Source: a virus
IMG/VR virus record: IMGVR_UViG_3300030117_004405
Coordinates: 1 to 29,290 of that record
Strand: one strand, 5' to 3'
Length of the DNA stretch: 29,290 nt
Shown here: one piece after another, positions 1-6,716 of the stretch
Numbering within the stretch: position 1 is the stretch's first letter
Layout of the letters: every line of letters starts with the position of its first letter
Notes under the pieces: model-generated
Seen by the model: only the letters and a program-made list of their open reading frames with translations
Told to the model about the DNA's origin: nothing
The model's database searches: none
Translations under genes and position numbers: made by a program

Positions 1-77
1 ATGAGTTTGTGCAAGCCGGACTATCGGTACGGGAAGCACCTGACGAAGAAGCAAAATCTTGGGAGGCGAGTGAATGA
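1..77 (+). CDS. 3' end of an unrecognised gene (partial)
   Basis: The frame starting at base 3 is open to a TGA at 75-77. It encodes the last 24 residues of a protein whose start lies left of the window; the tail is acidic (PDEEAKSWEASE). The stop overlaps the next ATG as ATGA, the junction style used throughout the window, which is why this frame is preferred over the one reading from the ATG at base 1. Too little is present to assign a function. Confidence 0.6.
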   Translation, partial: EFVQAGLSVREAPDEEAKSWEASE

Positions 78-226
78 ATTTTAATGTTGAAAAAGTAGAG
101 CGATGGATAGGAAATGAGTTCTACTTCACAGTTGTTCGTGATGACGGTGTGAAGGGTGAGATACAACTCAACATGAAGTTACTTGCTGAAGAGTACGAAG
201 ATTGTATTGTATGGGAGGACGAGTGA
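74..226 (+). CDS. Small hypothetical protein (50 aa)
   Basis: The gene begins at the ATG overlapping the upstream stop (ATGA at 74-77) and follows a strong Shine-Dalgarno sequence, GGGAGG, at 61-66. It ends at TGA 224-226, directly before the next ATG at 227. The product is a small acidic protein (MNFNVEKVERWIGNEF...) with no motif I recognise. The region around its stop (213-231) nearly duplicates the region around its start (61-78). Coding status is supported by the overlap and the Shine-Dalgarno site, not by homology. Confidence 0.6.
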   Translation: MNFNVEKVERWIGNEFYFTVVRDDGVKGEIQLNMKLLAEEYEDCIVWEDE

Positions 227-787
227 ATGAACATATTCGTATTAGACATAGACCCCAAAGTGGCGGCACGTATGCACTGTGACAAGCACATCCCCAAGAT
301 GTGTGTAGAAGCGGCACAGATGATGGCATCAGCCCTGCGCCGACACGGTGCTACCGATGAGCAAATGCCACTGACCAAGAAGGGTACACCCTACAAAGGT
401 GGCTACCATCACCATCCCTGCACAGTATGGGCAGGTGACAGCCGAGCCAACTTCAAGTGGTTGGCTCAACACGCCCGAGCATTACTCTTTGAATACTATG
501 TGCGCTTCAGTAAAACATCAGAGATAATGAGCAACAAAACTCATGCTTGTTACGGCCCCATTTACGCTATGTCCGGTATGACAGACATGATTCCCGAAGG
601 TAAACTCACACCATTCGCAATTGCTATCGCTGACCACATGGAATGTAGAAAGTTACCTGACTTCGACAACATGTGCGCAGTAGAAAAGTATCGCGCTTAC
701 TACAACCATGACAAACGATACTTCGCCAAGTGGGAGAAGGGAACACCTGCCCCCGATTGGTGGCAAGGCGTGGAGGTGACGGCGTGA
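227..787 (+). CDS. Conserved phage-type protein of unknown function (186 aa)
   Basis: The N-terminus MNIFVLDIDPKVAARMHCDK, followed by a helix with a Cys and AAQMM, and a middle HHPCTVW segment, resemble a family I recall from many tailed phages and environmental viruses, usually annotated only as hypothetical. The conserved His/Cys/Asp residues (HCDKH near 18-22, HHHPC near 61-65) suggest metal binding or an enzyme, but I cannot name a reaction. The ATG at 227 has GGGAGG eight bases upstream. The C-terminus GVEVTA is encoded by the first copy of the repeated junction module (772-787), which also supplies the Shine-Dalgarno site and GTG start of the next gene. Confidence 0.8.
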   Translation: MNIFVLDIDPKVAARMHCDKHIPKMCVEAAQMMASALRRHGATDEQMPLTKKGTPYKGGYHHHPCTVWAGDSRANFKWLAQHARALLFEYYVRFSKTSEIMSNKTHACYGPIYAMSGMTDMIPEGKLTPFAIAIADHMECRKLPDFDNMCAVEKYRAYYNHDKRYFAKWEKGTPAPDWWQGVEVTA

Positions 788-903
788 TTTACAAATACTC
801 AAGTGACATTTACTACGATTCATCAATCAACATTTTCTTTTTCCTAAACGAACAGGGCGAAGAAGTTGAATGTAATGAACAGGGCGTGGAGGTGACGGCG
901 TGA
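784..903 (+). CDS. Very small hypothetical protein (39 aa)
   Basis: It starts with GTG at 784, overlapping the upstream TGA, eight bases after the start of the GGAGGTGA motif, and stops at TGA 901-903. It encodes an aromatic-rich peptide (VIYKYSSDIYYDSS...) ending in GVEVTA, the same C-terminal hexapeptide as the preceding gene. No homology is recognised. It could be a real micro-protein or a decayed insert trapped between two junction modules; the well-formed initiation region favours translation. Confidence 0.5.
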   Translation: MIYKYSSDIYYDSSINIFFFLNEQGEEVECNEQGVEVTA

Positions 904-1067
904 AGGAATTCAAATATGAAAAAGTGCATCGCCTTTGGGATGAGTTTGTTGAAACATTGTTTGAACTTCATTTGATTTGTGCTGGCACAGAAGAAGATTT
1001 TCCACTGGTATTGAAGGCAACAGTGGAGACACTATTGGATGACGGCTTCACGGAGGTGACGGCGTGA
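900..1067 (+). CDS. Small hypothetical helical protein (55 aa)
   Basis: GTG at 900 overlaps the previous stop (GTGA) and is preceded by the junction Shine-Dalgarno GGAGGTGA. The product has the acidic/hydrophobic spacing of a helical protein (VHRLWDEFVETLFELHL...) and again ends in EVTA at the third junction copy. I do not recognise a family. Translational coupling with both neighbours is likely from the overlapping starts and stops. Confidence 0.55.
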   Translation: MKEFKYEKVHRLWDEFVETLFELHLICAGTEEDFPLVLKATVETLLDDGFTEVTA

Positions 1068-1159
1068 AGAGTTGTAGATGCAAAGATTGTATTGGTAAAG
1101 ATATGGAATATCAAATGTGTCCTAACGGATATGAATGTGGCGTGGAGGTGACGGCGTGA
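1064..1159 (+). CDS. Cys-rich micro-protein (31 aa)
   Basis: This starts at GTG 1064 and stops at TGA 1157-1159, between junction copies three and four. The peptide has five cysteines in 31 residues (SCRCKDC..., MCPNGYEC), which suggests a small metal-binding knuckle. It ends in GVEVTA like the genes at 227 and 784. No family is recognised. The initiation context is as good as that of its neighbours, but the size makes the call tentative. Confidence 0.5.
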   Translation: MKSCRCKDCIGKDMEYQMCPNGYECGVEVTA

Positions 1160-1377
1160 AGGGTGATTTCAACCGAGCATGGTTCTTACACCCACGATGG
1201 AAAGAGGCGAACCAAGCGTGTAAACACGCAACAGGAGGCATGGGCCTTTACGATGCATGGGATAAGAATAGAGGTTGCACAAGCATCGGTACAAGAGGTT
1301 GGTTGACATACGATAAAGTGGCCGAGTCAATTGCCGCCTTGATGTTTGGATATGAAGCGTGGGAGGTGACGGAGTGA
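1156..1377 (+). CDS. Small hypothetical protein (73 aa)
   Basis: The start chosen is GTG 1156, which overlaps the preceding TGA and uses the fourth junction module's GGAGGTGA. An in-frame ATG at 1135 lies within the preceding gene with no Shine-Dalgarno sequence and is less likely. The product (VKGDFNRAWFLHPRWKEA...) is rich in Trp, Gly and basic residues and ends in EVTE. A compact fold is plausible, but no family is recognised. Confidence 0.6.
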   Translation: MKGDFNRAWFLHPRWKEANQACKHATGGMGLYDAWDKNRGCTSIGTRGWLTYDKVAESIAALMFGYEAWEVTE

Positions 1378-1607
1378 CTGAAATTAGCGGTAGAGGTGGA
1401 ATGAAAAAACACGCATTGAGAAAGGCGTTGAGACAGATACCCGTGGGTAAAGAGTTCGATTCATTAGACGTACAAGAAATCATCTCGACGGATTTTAAAC
1501 GTGCATTTCTTTCCCGTAGAGCAATTGGATTCTACTTGAGTAAAATGGATGCTGTACAACGAGCAGGTAAACGTACATGGGTCAAAGTAAGTGAGGTGGA
1601 AGAGTGA
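1374..1607 (+). CDS. Small winged-helix-like DNA-binding protein
   Basis: The start is GTG 1374, overlapping the previous stop and served by the fifth junction module; ATG 1401, with its own GAGGTGG, is an alternative. Residues from the internal Met onward (MKKHALRKALRQIPVGKEFD...) show a helix, a short loop, a helix (LSRRAIGFYLSKM) and a basic strand-turn-strand (GKRTWVKV), the pattern of small archaeal-virus winged helix-turn-helix proteins. A transcriptional role is inferred from this pattern only. About 77 aa. Confidence 0.6.
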   Translation: MTEISGRGGMKKHALRKALRQIPVGKEFDSLDVQEIISTDFKRAFLSRRAIGFYLSKMDAVQRAGKRTWVKVSEVEE

Positions 1608-1873
1608 TACCCGAAACAATCACCTGTAAGATTTGTCAATTGACAGTTCCTAATCCTATCCTCAAACAGACAAGAGGGAAGATTGTGTTTTCAACATGTC
1701 TCAATTGTCGAAATAAAATCATTGGTGAGAAGACACTCAAGAAGATGAGTAGGGAACGAGCGGTTGCTCAAGAGGACACAGCACAACAAACGGCAGACCA
1801 AATTATCGCAGGGATATATGAAGATGTGAATGCTATGTATCTCGTTGATTTTGATAGGAGGGATGAAGAGTGA
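1604..1873 (+). CDS. Zinc-ribbon-like protein (89 aa)
   Basis: It starts at GTG 1604 inside the preceding TGA overlap, after the Shine-Dalgarno-like GAGGTGGAAGA. The N-terminal half carries two CxxC pairs (TCKICQ near residues 8-11 and TCLNCR near 32-35), a classic four-Cys zinc ribbon. The C-terminal half is helical and acidic. No specific family is recognised. Zinc ribbons of this kind bind nucleic acid or mediate protein contacts; which applies here is unknown. Confidence 0.65.
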   Translation: MIPETITCKICQLTVPNPILKQTRGKIVFSTCLNCRNKIIGEKTLKKMSRERAVAQEDTAQQTADQIIAGIYEDVNAMYLVDFDRRDEE

Positions 1874-2016
1874 GTGAAGAAGAGATGGGTAGATGTGAGT
1901 GTTGTGGTGAAGAGAATCCTGAAGATACATTTGATGAAGAAGGTTGGTGCAAAGTTTGTGCCGATTCAGCAAAGTCACAGGCAGACTACCGAGCATGGGT
2001 AAACAGGGGCGGTTAA
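1870..2016 (+). CDS. Small zinc-ribbon protein (48 aa)
   Basis: GTG at 1870 overlaps the previous TGA (GTGA). The protein begins VSEEEMGRCECCGEE and later has WCKVC, so four or five cysteines form two metal-binding knuckles about 20 residues apart. A frame shifted by one from a nearby GTG lacks this pattern and is judged a shadow. It stops at TAA 2014-2016. A small zinc-binding accessory protein; function unknown. Confidence 0.6.
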   Translation: MSEEEMGRCECCGEENPEDTFDEEGWCKVCADSAKSQADYRAWVNRGG

Positions 2017-2017
2017 T

Positions 2018-2413
2018 GTGGTGAATCGTACCGGTACGCCTTCAAAAAGCAGTTCAATGAAGGCCATTGCTAAAGTTCATAGCGAAGACCGTACTCTTGA
2101 ACTCGCTAACATCCTCGGTATGACATTAGAACAATGGCTTGTAGCGCTTACATTGAAAGAAAAGGTCAGTAAGCATGAAAGATGGTTCAACGAACGCTCT
2201 CCACATTGTTTGATGATTGATTGTATATACCTCATTGGAAAATATACAAAGAACAAGAATGTAAAACAAACGACAATTCAAAAAATCACAAAACAAATGT
2301 GGGGTTTGAGTACAACCACACGCCCATCAAAATGGAAAATGCGATTCAAAGAAGAAATACAGGAGGCATTCGATGCACTTGATACAAACAATGTGGGTAA
2401 CGTGGAAACATAA
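2018..2413 (+). CDS. Hypothetical protein with a possible TFB/cyclin-like helical repeat (131 aa)
   Basis: It starts at GTG 2018 (a second GTG follows immediately). The C-terminal half, about residues 60-118, reads like one cyclin repeat of archaeal transcription factor B: a hydrophobic helix (SPHCLMIDCIYLIGKYTK), a turn, a short helix (TTIQKITKQMW) and a basic helix (SKWKMRFKEEI). In TFB this second part forms the helix-turn-helix that reads the BRE. No N-terminal zinc ribbon is present here, though separate zinc-ribbon genes lie just upstream. The resemblance is by pattern only and weak; another helical DNA-binding fold is possible. Confidence 0.45.
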   Translation: MVNRTGTPSKSSSMKAIAKVHSEDRTLELANILGMTLEQWLVALTLKEKVSKHERWFNERSPHCLMIDCIYLIGKYTKNKNVKQTTIQKITKQMWGLSTTTRPSKWKMRFKEEIQEAFDALDTNNVGNVET

Positions 2414-2414
2414 A

Positions 2415-2735
2415 ATGCGTTCCTTTGTGTTTGACCACGAGGCTTTGGGTATACGCGATGAGCCGTTTGTTCATCGCTTCTCTATACGATTGAAAGAAGT
2501 TCTCAAATCCATTAGCGATACGGCATTACACAATGCTGTAAACAATGGTTTTCGCCTCACACTATCAAACAAACCACTTCCATCTTGCATTGAAGCAACA
2601 TTGGTAAAACACTCCGAGGGTGGTGCATGGTATCGTTTTGAGAACTCCAAAGAAGGATGGTTAGGTCCGGTAATAGGGGAAATGTTCAGTCAAGAATTTC
2701 CTCTTGTGTTATACATGAGTGTTGATTTGAAATGA
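2415..2735 (+). CDS. DUF6717-like protein (106 aa)
   Basis: The protein opens with MRSFVFDHEALGIRDEPFV and later has LSNKPLP, GGAWYRFE and EGWLGPVIGEMF. This order matches a family I recall as DUF6717 (FDD...GL..EPFV, then NWYR...EGWLCPAL..YF), common in plants, bacteria and phages and of unknown function. The start at ATG 2415 gives the usual N-terminus; an upstream ATG at 2373 has a better Shine-Dalgarno sequence (AGGAGG) but would overlap the previous gene by 41 bases. The stop overlaps the next ATG at 2732. Confidence 0.6.
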   Translation: MRSFVFDHEALGIRDEPFVHRFSIRLKEVLKSISDTALHNAVNNGFRLTLSNKPLPSCIEATLVKHSEGGAWYRFENSKEGWLGPVIGEMFSQEFPLVLYMSVDLK

Positions 2736-3952
2736 AAGTAAGCAGAGCAGTTGTGTTATTAGATTTGATACCGAAGTTGGGCATTGATGGAATGACAAGA
2801 GAAGAGGCGCATATCCTCAATCAATTTCTTTTCTCTATGCCTGTACATCTTACCAAGAACATGGCTCGTCTTCGGTTAGCAAATGAGATGAATGTGAATA
2901 AGGAAGCATTAGACCAAGCATTAGGCGATATGTCGGTTGTCGAAGGTTTGGTTATGGAATGCACTAACAAAGGTGGTAAAGTAACACTTGAAGAAATCTA
3001 CACATACTTTACAAGTGAAAACGACATAGAATTTCTTCCTATGTGTGCGCTGTTAAATCATGATGAAGGTGAGTTTGTTTGGCGTTGGGCATTACAGTAC
3101 AGATGGAATTCAGTCAAGACGAAATTTTCCAAATGGTTACGTAACATGACAGGTACTCAAGAGGGTCTTGAGCATGATTATTTGTACTCCAATGCGCGAT
3201 TTAGTGAGAGTATCATAAACGCACTATACGATGGTGTAACTGATATGAATGTGTATCAAGAAATCAGGAACCGCATACCCAAGTTACAGTTTTGGGTTTC
3301 TAAATTAGTTGTACCTGAACAATGGTGGTTCGTACCCGATGGCTCAACACTTAGATGGGTGGATAGATACGATGGTGAAATCATAGCAAGACATAGAACA
3401 GGTGAAATCGACATGGAAATGACAGAAGAACTCGTATCAAAAAGCACCGACACTCGTTGGGTATGGCGAGACAAAGACGGTTTTTATGTTGATGAGAGTA
3501 CAAAAACTGTAGGTGAATGGACAACTGCTATCTCTCTCTTACAACTGTACCCACGAAGCATGATACTAATATATCGTGATAACACGTTCCACTACCAAAC
3601 AGGAAACGACATCACATTGTATGCACGTGTGATGGGTGTAAGAAAATTAGCAGGTGGTTATCAATTCAAGTTAGGGTTTAGAGATGGTGATGAAATTGTT
3701 GACACTACTACTGTAGATGTACACGACATACCGTTTACTATTCAATCTGAATTACGCCACATGGGTATACGTTACAATTACGGGAGAGATTGGCACGATA
3801 TTGATGGGTGTGTTGTTACATCTGTATCACCCAAATGGACACCCGAAGGTGGGTGGGGTTGGACACATCTATCATACGAATCTGAAATGGGTATCAACGA
3901 TGTGAGTGATGTAATTGATTATCAAAACATTATGGGGGAGACAGATGAGTAA
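2732..3952 (+). CDS. Divergent ATP-dependent DNA ligase-like protein, apparently lacking the catalytic lysine (406 aa)
   Basis: The layout resembles archaeal ATP-dependent ligases. There is a helical N-terminal region (about 1-150) with a stretch like the E..WI.RIIL segment (EGEFVWRWALQYRW), then, after a KLVVPEQWW segment, a motif I/III-like region: VPDGSTLRWVDRYDGEIIAR followed by HRTGEID, compared with ExKxDGxR...DG.v..fSRnG.D. The C-terminal about 120 residues look like an OB fold (ITLYARVMGVRKLAGGYQFK). The Lys of KxDG is replaced (FVPDG) and motifs IV and V are not evident, so the protein is shorter than the usual roughly 550 aa and may be an inactive or structural ligase relative. An unrelated multidomain protein cannot be excluded. 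It lies just upstream of the replication cluster. Confidence 0.35.
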   Translation: MKVSRAVVLLDLIPKLGIDGMTREEAHILNQFLFSMPVHLTKNMARLRLANEMNVNKEALDQALGDMSVVEGLVMECTNKGGKVTLEEIYTYFTSENDIEFLPMCALLNHDEGEFVWRWALQYRWNSVKTKFSKWLRNMTGTQEGLEHDYLYSNARFSESIINALYDGVTDMNVYQEIRNRIPKLQFWVSKLVVPEQWWFVPDGSTLRWVDRYDGEIIARHRTGEIDMEMTEELVSKSTDTRWVWRDKDGFYVDESTKTVGEWTTAISLLQLYPRSMILIYRDNTFHYQTGNDITLYARVMGVRKLAGGYQFKLGFRDGDEIVDTTTVDVHDIPFTIQSELRHMGIRYNYGRDWHDIDGCVVTSVSPKWTPEGGWGWTHLSYESEMGINDVSDVIDYQNIMGETDE

Positions 3953-4379
3953 GTTGTCTGATATTGGATTAGGAATCGTATTGTCCACAATTCGATTTAA
4001 TGCGGCTTTAAAAGCGGTGTATACAGGATTTGGTTTTCGTGTTGTACGCAGTATCACGTTTTCATCACTTACCCCTGCACAGGAAAAAACTGTACAGTTG
4101 TGGGCAAGTGAACATGATTTACCCATTGAGGGTTTGCGTATAGGAAGGAAGGATGATATGGATATGTGGATGGATGCACTTGAGATATACAAGGATATGC
4201 TCACACATCGGCAAGGGTACGAGCGTCATGTATGGTTACGCACTCACCCACTCCCCAAGGCGAGTGCTGATTATGATACATTCCTTGAATGGGCGCATGA
4301 TTGGGATGCCAAAAACGATGAACTCCGAAATTTAATATATAAACCAACTAAGAATGTTGAGATGGAGGATTCGATATGA
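3945..4379 (+). CDS. Hypothetical protein (144 aa)
   Basis: ATG 3945 overlaps the end of the upstream gene by eight bases and follows GGGGGAG at 3934-3940; an upstream in-frame start at 3915 is buried in that gene. The sequence begins MSKLSDIGLGIVLSTIRFNA and is otherwise unremarkable, with a Trp-rich, acidic C-terminal half. No family is recognised. Its last codons (LIYKPTKN) are encoded by the TATA promoter of the next gene, so that peptide reflects promoter sequence and not a protein constraint. Confidence 0.65.
   Translation: MSKLSDIGLGIVLSTIRFNAALKAVYTGFGFRVVRSITFSSLTPAQEKTVQLWASEHDLPIEGLRIGRKDDMDMWMDALEIYKDMLTHRQGYERHVWLRTHPLPKASADYDTFLEWAHDWDAKNDELRNLIYKPTKNVEMEDSI
4335..4354 (+). promoter_or_regulatory. 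Archaeal TATA promoter, copy 1 (upstream of RFC)
   Basis: ATATATAAACCAACTAAGAA, identical over 20 bases to the elements at 11131 and 15887. The TATATAAA core starts 40 bases before the RFC ATG at 4376, which would place a transcription start about 10-15 bases upstream of that ATG with the Shine-Dalgarno site (GGAGGA) in the leader. It lies inside the coding end of the preceding gene. Confidence 0.8.
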
Positions 4380-5344
4380 ATTGGAATGAGGCACTACGAC
4401 CTACACAACCTGACCACATCGTTGGTAACGACGGCTTGGTTAGGGACATGAAGGCTTGGGCAGAGTCTGTTCCACCGTCAGCCCTTCTCTTTGTAGGCCC
4501 ACCCGGAACAGGTAAGTCGAGCGCCGCTAACGTGCTTGTACATCTGCTCCTACCGGGTGATGCTAACAATGAGATGAACGTCCTGTGGACAAATGCTTCA
4601 GATGACCGAGGCATTGATTTCATCCGTTCGCAGATTAAGATGTTCGCTCGCATGAGTGGCATCGGCACAAAGCGTAAGTTGATTGTGCTTGACGAGGCTG
4701 ACGGCCTCACACCTACCGCACAGGATTCCCTGCGTGGTATCATGGAACAGTATGCTGATGTATGCACGTTCATCCTTACGGCCAACTACGCCGACAAGAT
4801 TCGTGAGGCTATCAAGAGCCGGTGTAATATCTACACATTCGATAGAGTGTCACCTGCTGATGGTGCGAAGCACTTGGAACGTATCTTCGCAGGTGACTCT
4901 GGTATCAGTGGGGAATATCCGCCGTCGTGGGATGTGTTGGCTGTTCAGACCCTCAAAGGAAAGGGATTAGAGAAGATTGTCCTACAACACAATGGCGACC
5001 TACGAGCCGCCGTCAATTTCCTACAGGCGGGTGGCTCACCAAGTGAGGAACCTGTTGATGATACAGACCCGTTCGCAGCGGTCATCCACAACAATTGGTT
5101 AGACCTACGCGACGACCTTAAGACATACCTGAAGTCGAATGGCGACCGCATGAGTATGATGAACCACTTCCATCGCAAGATGAGTCAATACTTTGACAAC
5201 GATTGCGACACAGTATTCTCCGTTCTCTCCGTATGGGGGGATATGATGGAGCGCGTATACGATTGGCCCGGTTCTACGGAAGCGTATATTGATGTATTTG
5301 TGGGCCGCTTGAAAACAAAATTGGAGGTAGAAAACAATGAGTGA
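4376..5344 (+). CDS. rfcS: Replication factor C small subunit (clamp loader ATPase)
   Basis: An AAA+ clamp loader that opens and closes the sliding clamp around primed DNA. Walker A GPPGTGKS is at residues 41-48, Walker B LIVLDEADG at 101-109, and the RFC-specific SRC box at 147-149, all with canonical residues. At 322 aa the length is that of archaeal RFC small subunits. No RFC large subunit gene is seen in this window, so it may act as a homo-oligomer or with host RFC-L. Its own TATA promoter sits at 4335-4354, and the next gene overlaps its end by eight bases. The clamp and polymerase genes follow downstream. Confidence 0.95.
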   Translation: MNWNEALRPTQPDHIVGNDGLVRDMKAWAESVPPSALLFVGPPGTGKSSAANVLVHLLLPGDANNEMNVLWTNASDDRGIDFIRSQIKMFARMSGIGTKRKLIVLDEADGLTPTAQDSLRGIMEQYADVCTFILTANYADKIREAIKSRCNIYTFDRVSPADGAKHLERIFAGDSGISGEYPPSWDVLAVQTLKGKGLEKIVLQHNGDLRAAVNFLQAGGSPSEEPVDDTDPFAAVIHNNWLDLRDDLKTYLKSNGDRMSMMNHFHRKMSQYFDNDCDTVFSVLSVWGDMMERVYDWPGSTEAYIDVFVGRLKTKLEVENNE

Positions 5345-6716
5345 AGAATGGAATGAAGAAGATGAGTTTGTTGATGCAGACAACGCTGAAGAGGCGACTG
5401 AAGAGGTGAGTAAGACTCTACCCGAAGGTGTCATGCAGCGAATCACAGCACAAGCAGAACGTACAAACAAGACAGTTGAAGAAGTTACAGCACGGTACAT
5501 TGAGTACATCAAAACAAATCACGAATGTGATGACCCTTACAGTGAAGACGAGGACTTGCTTATTGATTGGTCCGAGTCTGCATTCATCGTTGACCGCAGC
5601 ACAGGTAGTGGTGGCGGTGGTGGGGAGACTTTCCTCGGTTCTATTATTGGTGTAGGTGACAAGAAGGTTGACCGACTTGAGAACCTTCGTTCCATGTACA
5701 TCAAGCAGTACACTGACGACCCAACACAAATGATTGAGAGTGGTCGTTTGGGTGTGTATACTGATACAAGTGCTGATGGAAAGTTAGCGAATTGGCGTCT
5801 ACACACGGACCAAGAAGCACAAGACACCGACACTCCTACGAGTGAAGCCCCGCCCTTTGCCTTCCGTGCTGATGGGAAGTGGGTTACTTTCGTATCAAAG
5901 AACGGTCGCAAGGCTTACAGTTCTACACGTATGGGCCGATACCTATGGTTCCTCGGTAACAATGAGAAGGACTTCATGGATGGGAAGTTGGAACTTTGGC
6001 GTTTGGATGTAACGGATGAAAACGCCGATGCTGTGTATCAAATCGGTCACCCATGTCGTATCAAGGTTCGATTGCCTCGTGAGAATGCACCTGACTATCT
6101 GAAGGATGTACTTCAGACCAACCGTAACTTTGCTGAAAGCATCGAATACACAGATGCATTCTTGGATGATGAAGAGCGTCATCTTGTACATCCCAACAAG
6201 ATGTGGATGGACACATCGGAAGCGTTTGTAGACAGCAACGGTAACGGTCATGGTATGTATGTACCACTTGCTGAATTGGCTGAAGCGTATGATACACGAA
6301 GCCGTACCTTTGAGGGCCGTGATGGTCAACAGGGTCGTGCCGGTCCTCTTGTGTTTACGAAGGGTACAGTGTCACGTATGTCTACAGAGCCGATGCAGAG
6401 TGACTATGACCAAGAGGGTTACACCTTCTCTATGTCACTCACCAATACCACACTAAGTGATGAAATCACTTGTTGGATTTCCAATGCCGCCGAGCGTGGT
6501 GGCGAACCATTCATGGCAGGTTGGGGCGAAGAAGCCATCCCCTATGCAGAACGTAGCACCGTTCTCGTCTTCGGACGTATTGGTATGCGCGTCAAGGATG
6601 GCAAGTCCACACCTCGCATGAACGTATATGGTGTCTACGCAGACCCACGCCGTGCGCGTCGTCGCATCGGTGGTGGTGACACAAGCGTGGACCAATTCAA
6701 GGAAGGTGGTGAGTGA
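5337..6716 (+). CDS. Putative single-stranded DNA-binding (RPA-like OB-fold) protein (459 aa)
   Basis: It starts at ATG 5337, overlapping the RFC gene. The N-terminus is very acidic (EEWNEEDEFVDADNAEEA) and is followed by a helical segment and a Gly-rich linker (SGGGGGE at about 91-97). The C-terminal section, about residues 350-445, has OB-fold character: a strand-rich region with ISNAAERGG, then STVLVFGRIGMRVKDGKSTP and a final strand NVYGVYADP, like the closing strands of RPA/SSB domains. The place between clamp loader and recombinase fits an ssDNA-binding protein. The assignment rests on fold impression and context, without a decisive motif. Confidence 0.45.
   Translation: MSEEWNEEDEFVDADNAEEATEEVSKTLPEGVMQRITAQAERTNKTVEEVTARYIEYIKTNHECDDPYSEDEDLLIDWSESAFIVDRSTGSGGGGGETFLGSIIGVGDKKVDRLENLRSMYIKQYTDDPTQMIESGRLGVYTDTSADGKLANWRLHTDQEAQDTDTPTSEAPPFAFRADGKWVTFVSKNGRKAYSSTRMGRYLWFLGNNEKDFMDGKLELWRLDVTDENADAVYQIGHPCRIKVRLPRENAPDYLKDVLQTNRNFAESIEYTDAFLDDEERHLVHPNKMWMDTSEAFVDSNGNGHGMYVPLAELAEAYDTRSRTFEGRDGQQGRAGPLVFTKGTVSRMSTEPMQSDYDQEGYTFSMSLTNTTLSDEITCWISNAAERGGEPFMAGWGEEAIPYAERSTVLVFGRIGMRVKDGKSTPRMNVYGVYADPRRARRRIGGGDTSVDQFKEGGE

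Larger units (their letters stand above)
767..1377 (+). repeat. Five-copy gene-junction repeat carrying Shine-Dalgarno, stop and GTG start
   Basis: The 16-mer GGAGGTGACGGCGTGA occurs exactly at 772-787, 888-903, 1052-1067 and 1144-1159, and with one mismatch (GGAG for GGCG) at 1362-1377. Three copies (ending 787, 903 and 1159) are part of an identical 21-bp block. Each copy encodes the last residues of one gene (EVTA or EVTE plus stop), contains a near-perfect Shine-Dalgarno sequence, and places a GTG start overlapping the TGA stop as GTGA. The intervening genes are unrelated in sequence, so this is a repeated junction and not a duplicated gene. Confidence 0.9.

Noticed and set aside
1135-1158. 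ATG 1135 as start of the gene ending at 1377
   Set aside because: It sits inside the preceding gene without a Shine-Dalgarno site, while GTG 1156 has the strong repeated junction module.
4348-4785. Minus-strand 145-aa open frame opposite the RFC gene
   Set aside because: It lies fully antisense to an unmistakable clamp-loader gene and has no recognisable motif; judged a shadow, as are similar antisense frames over PolB, the chaperonin and other genes.
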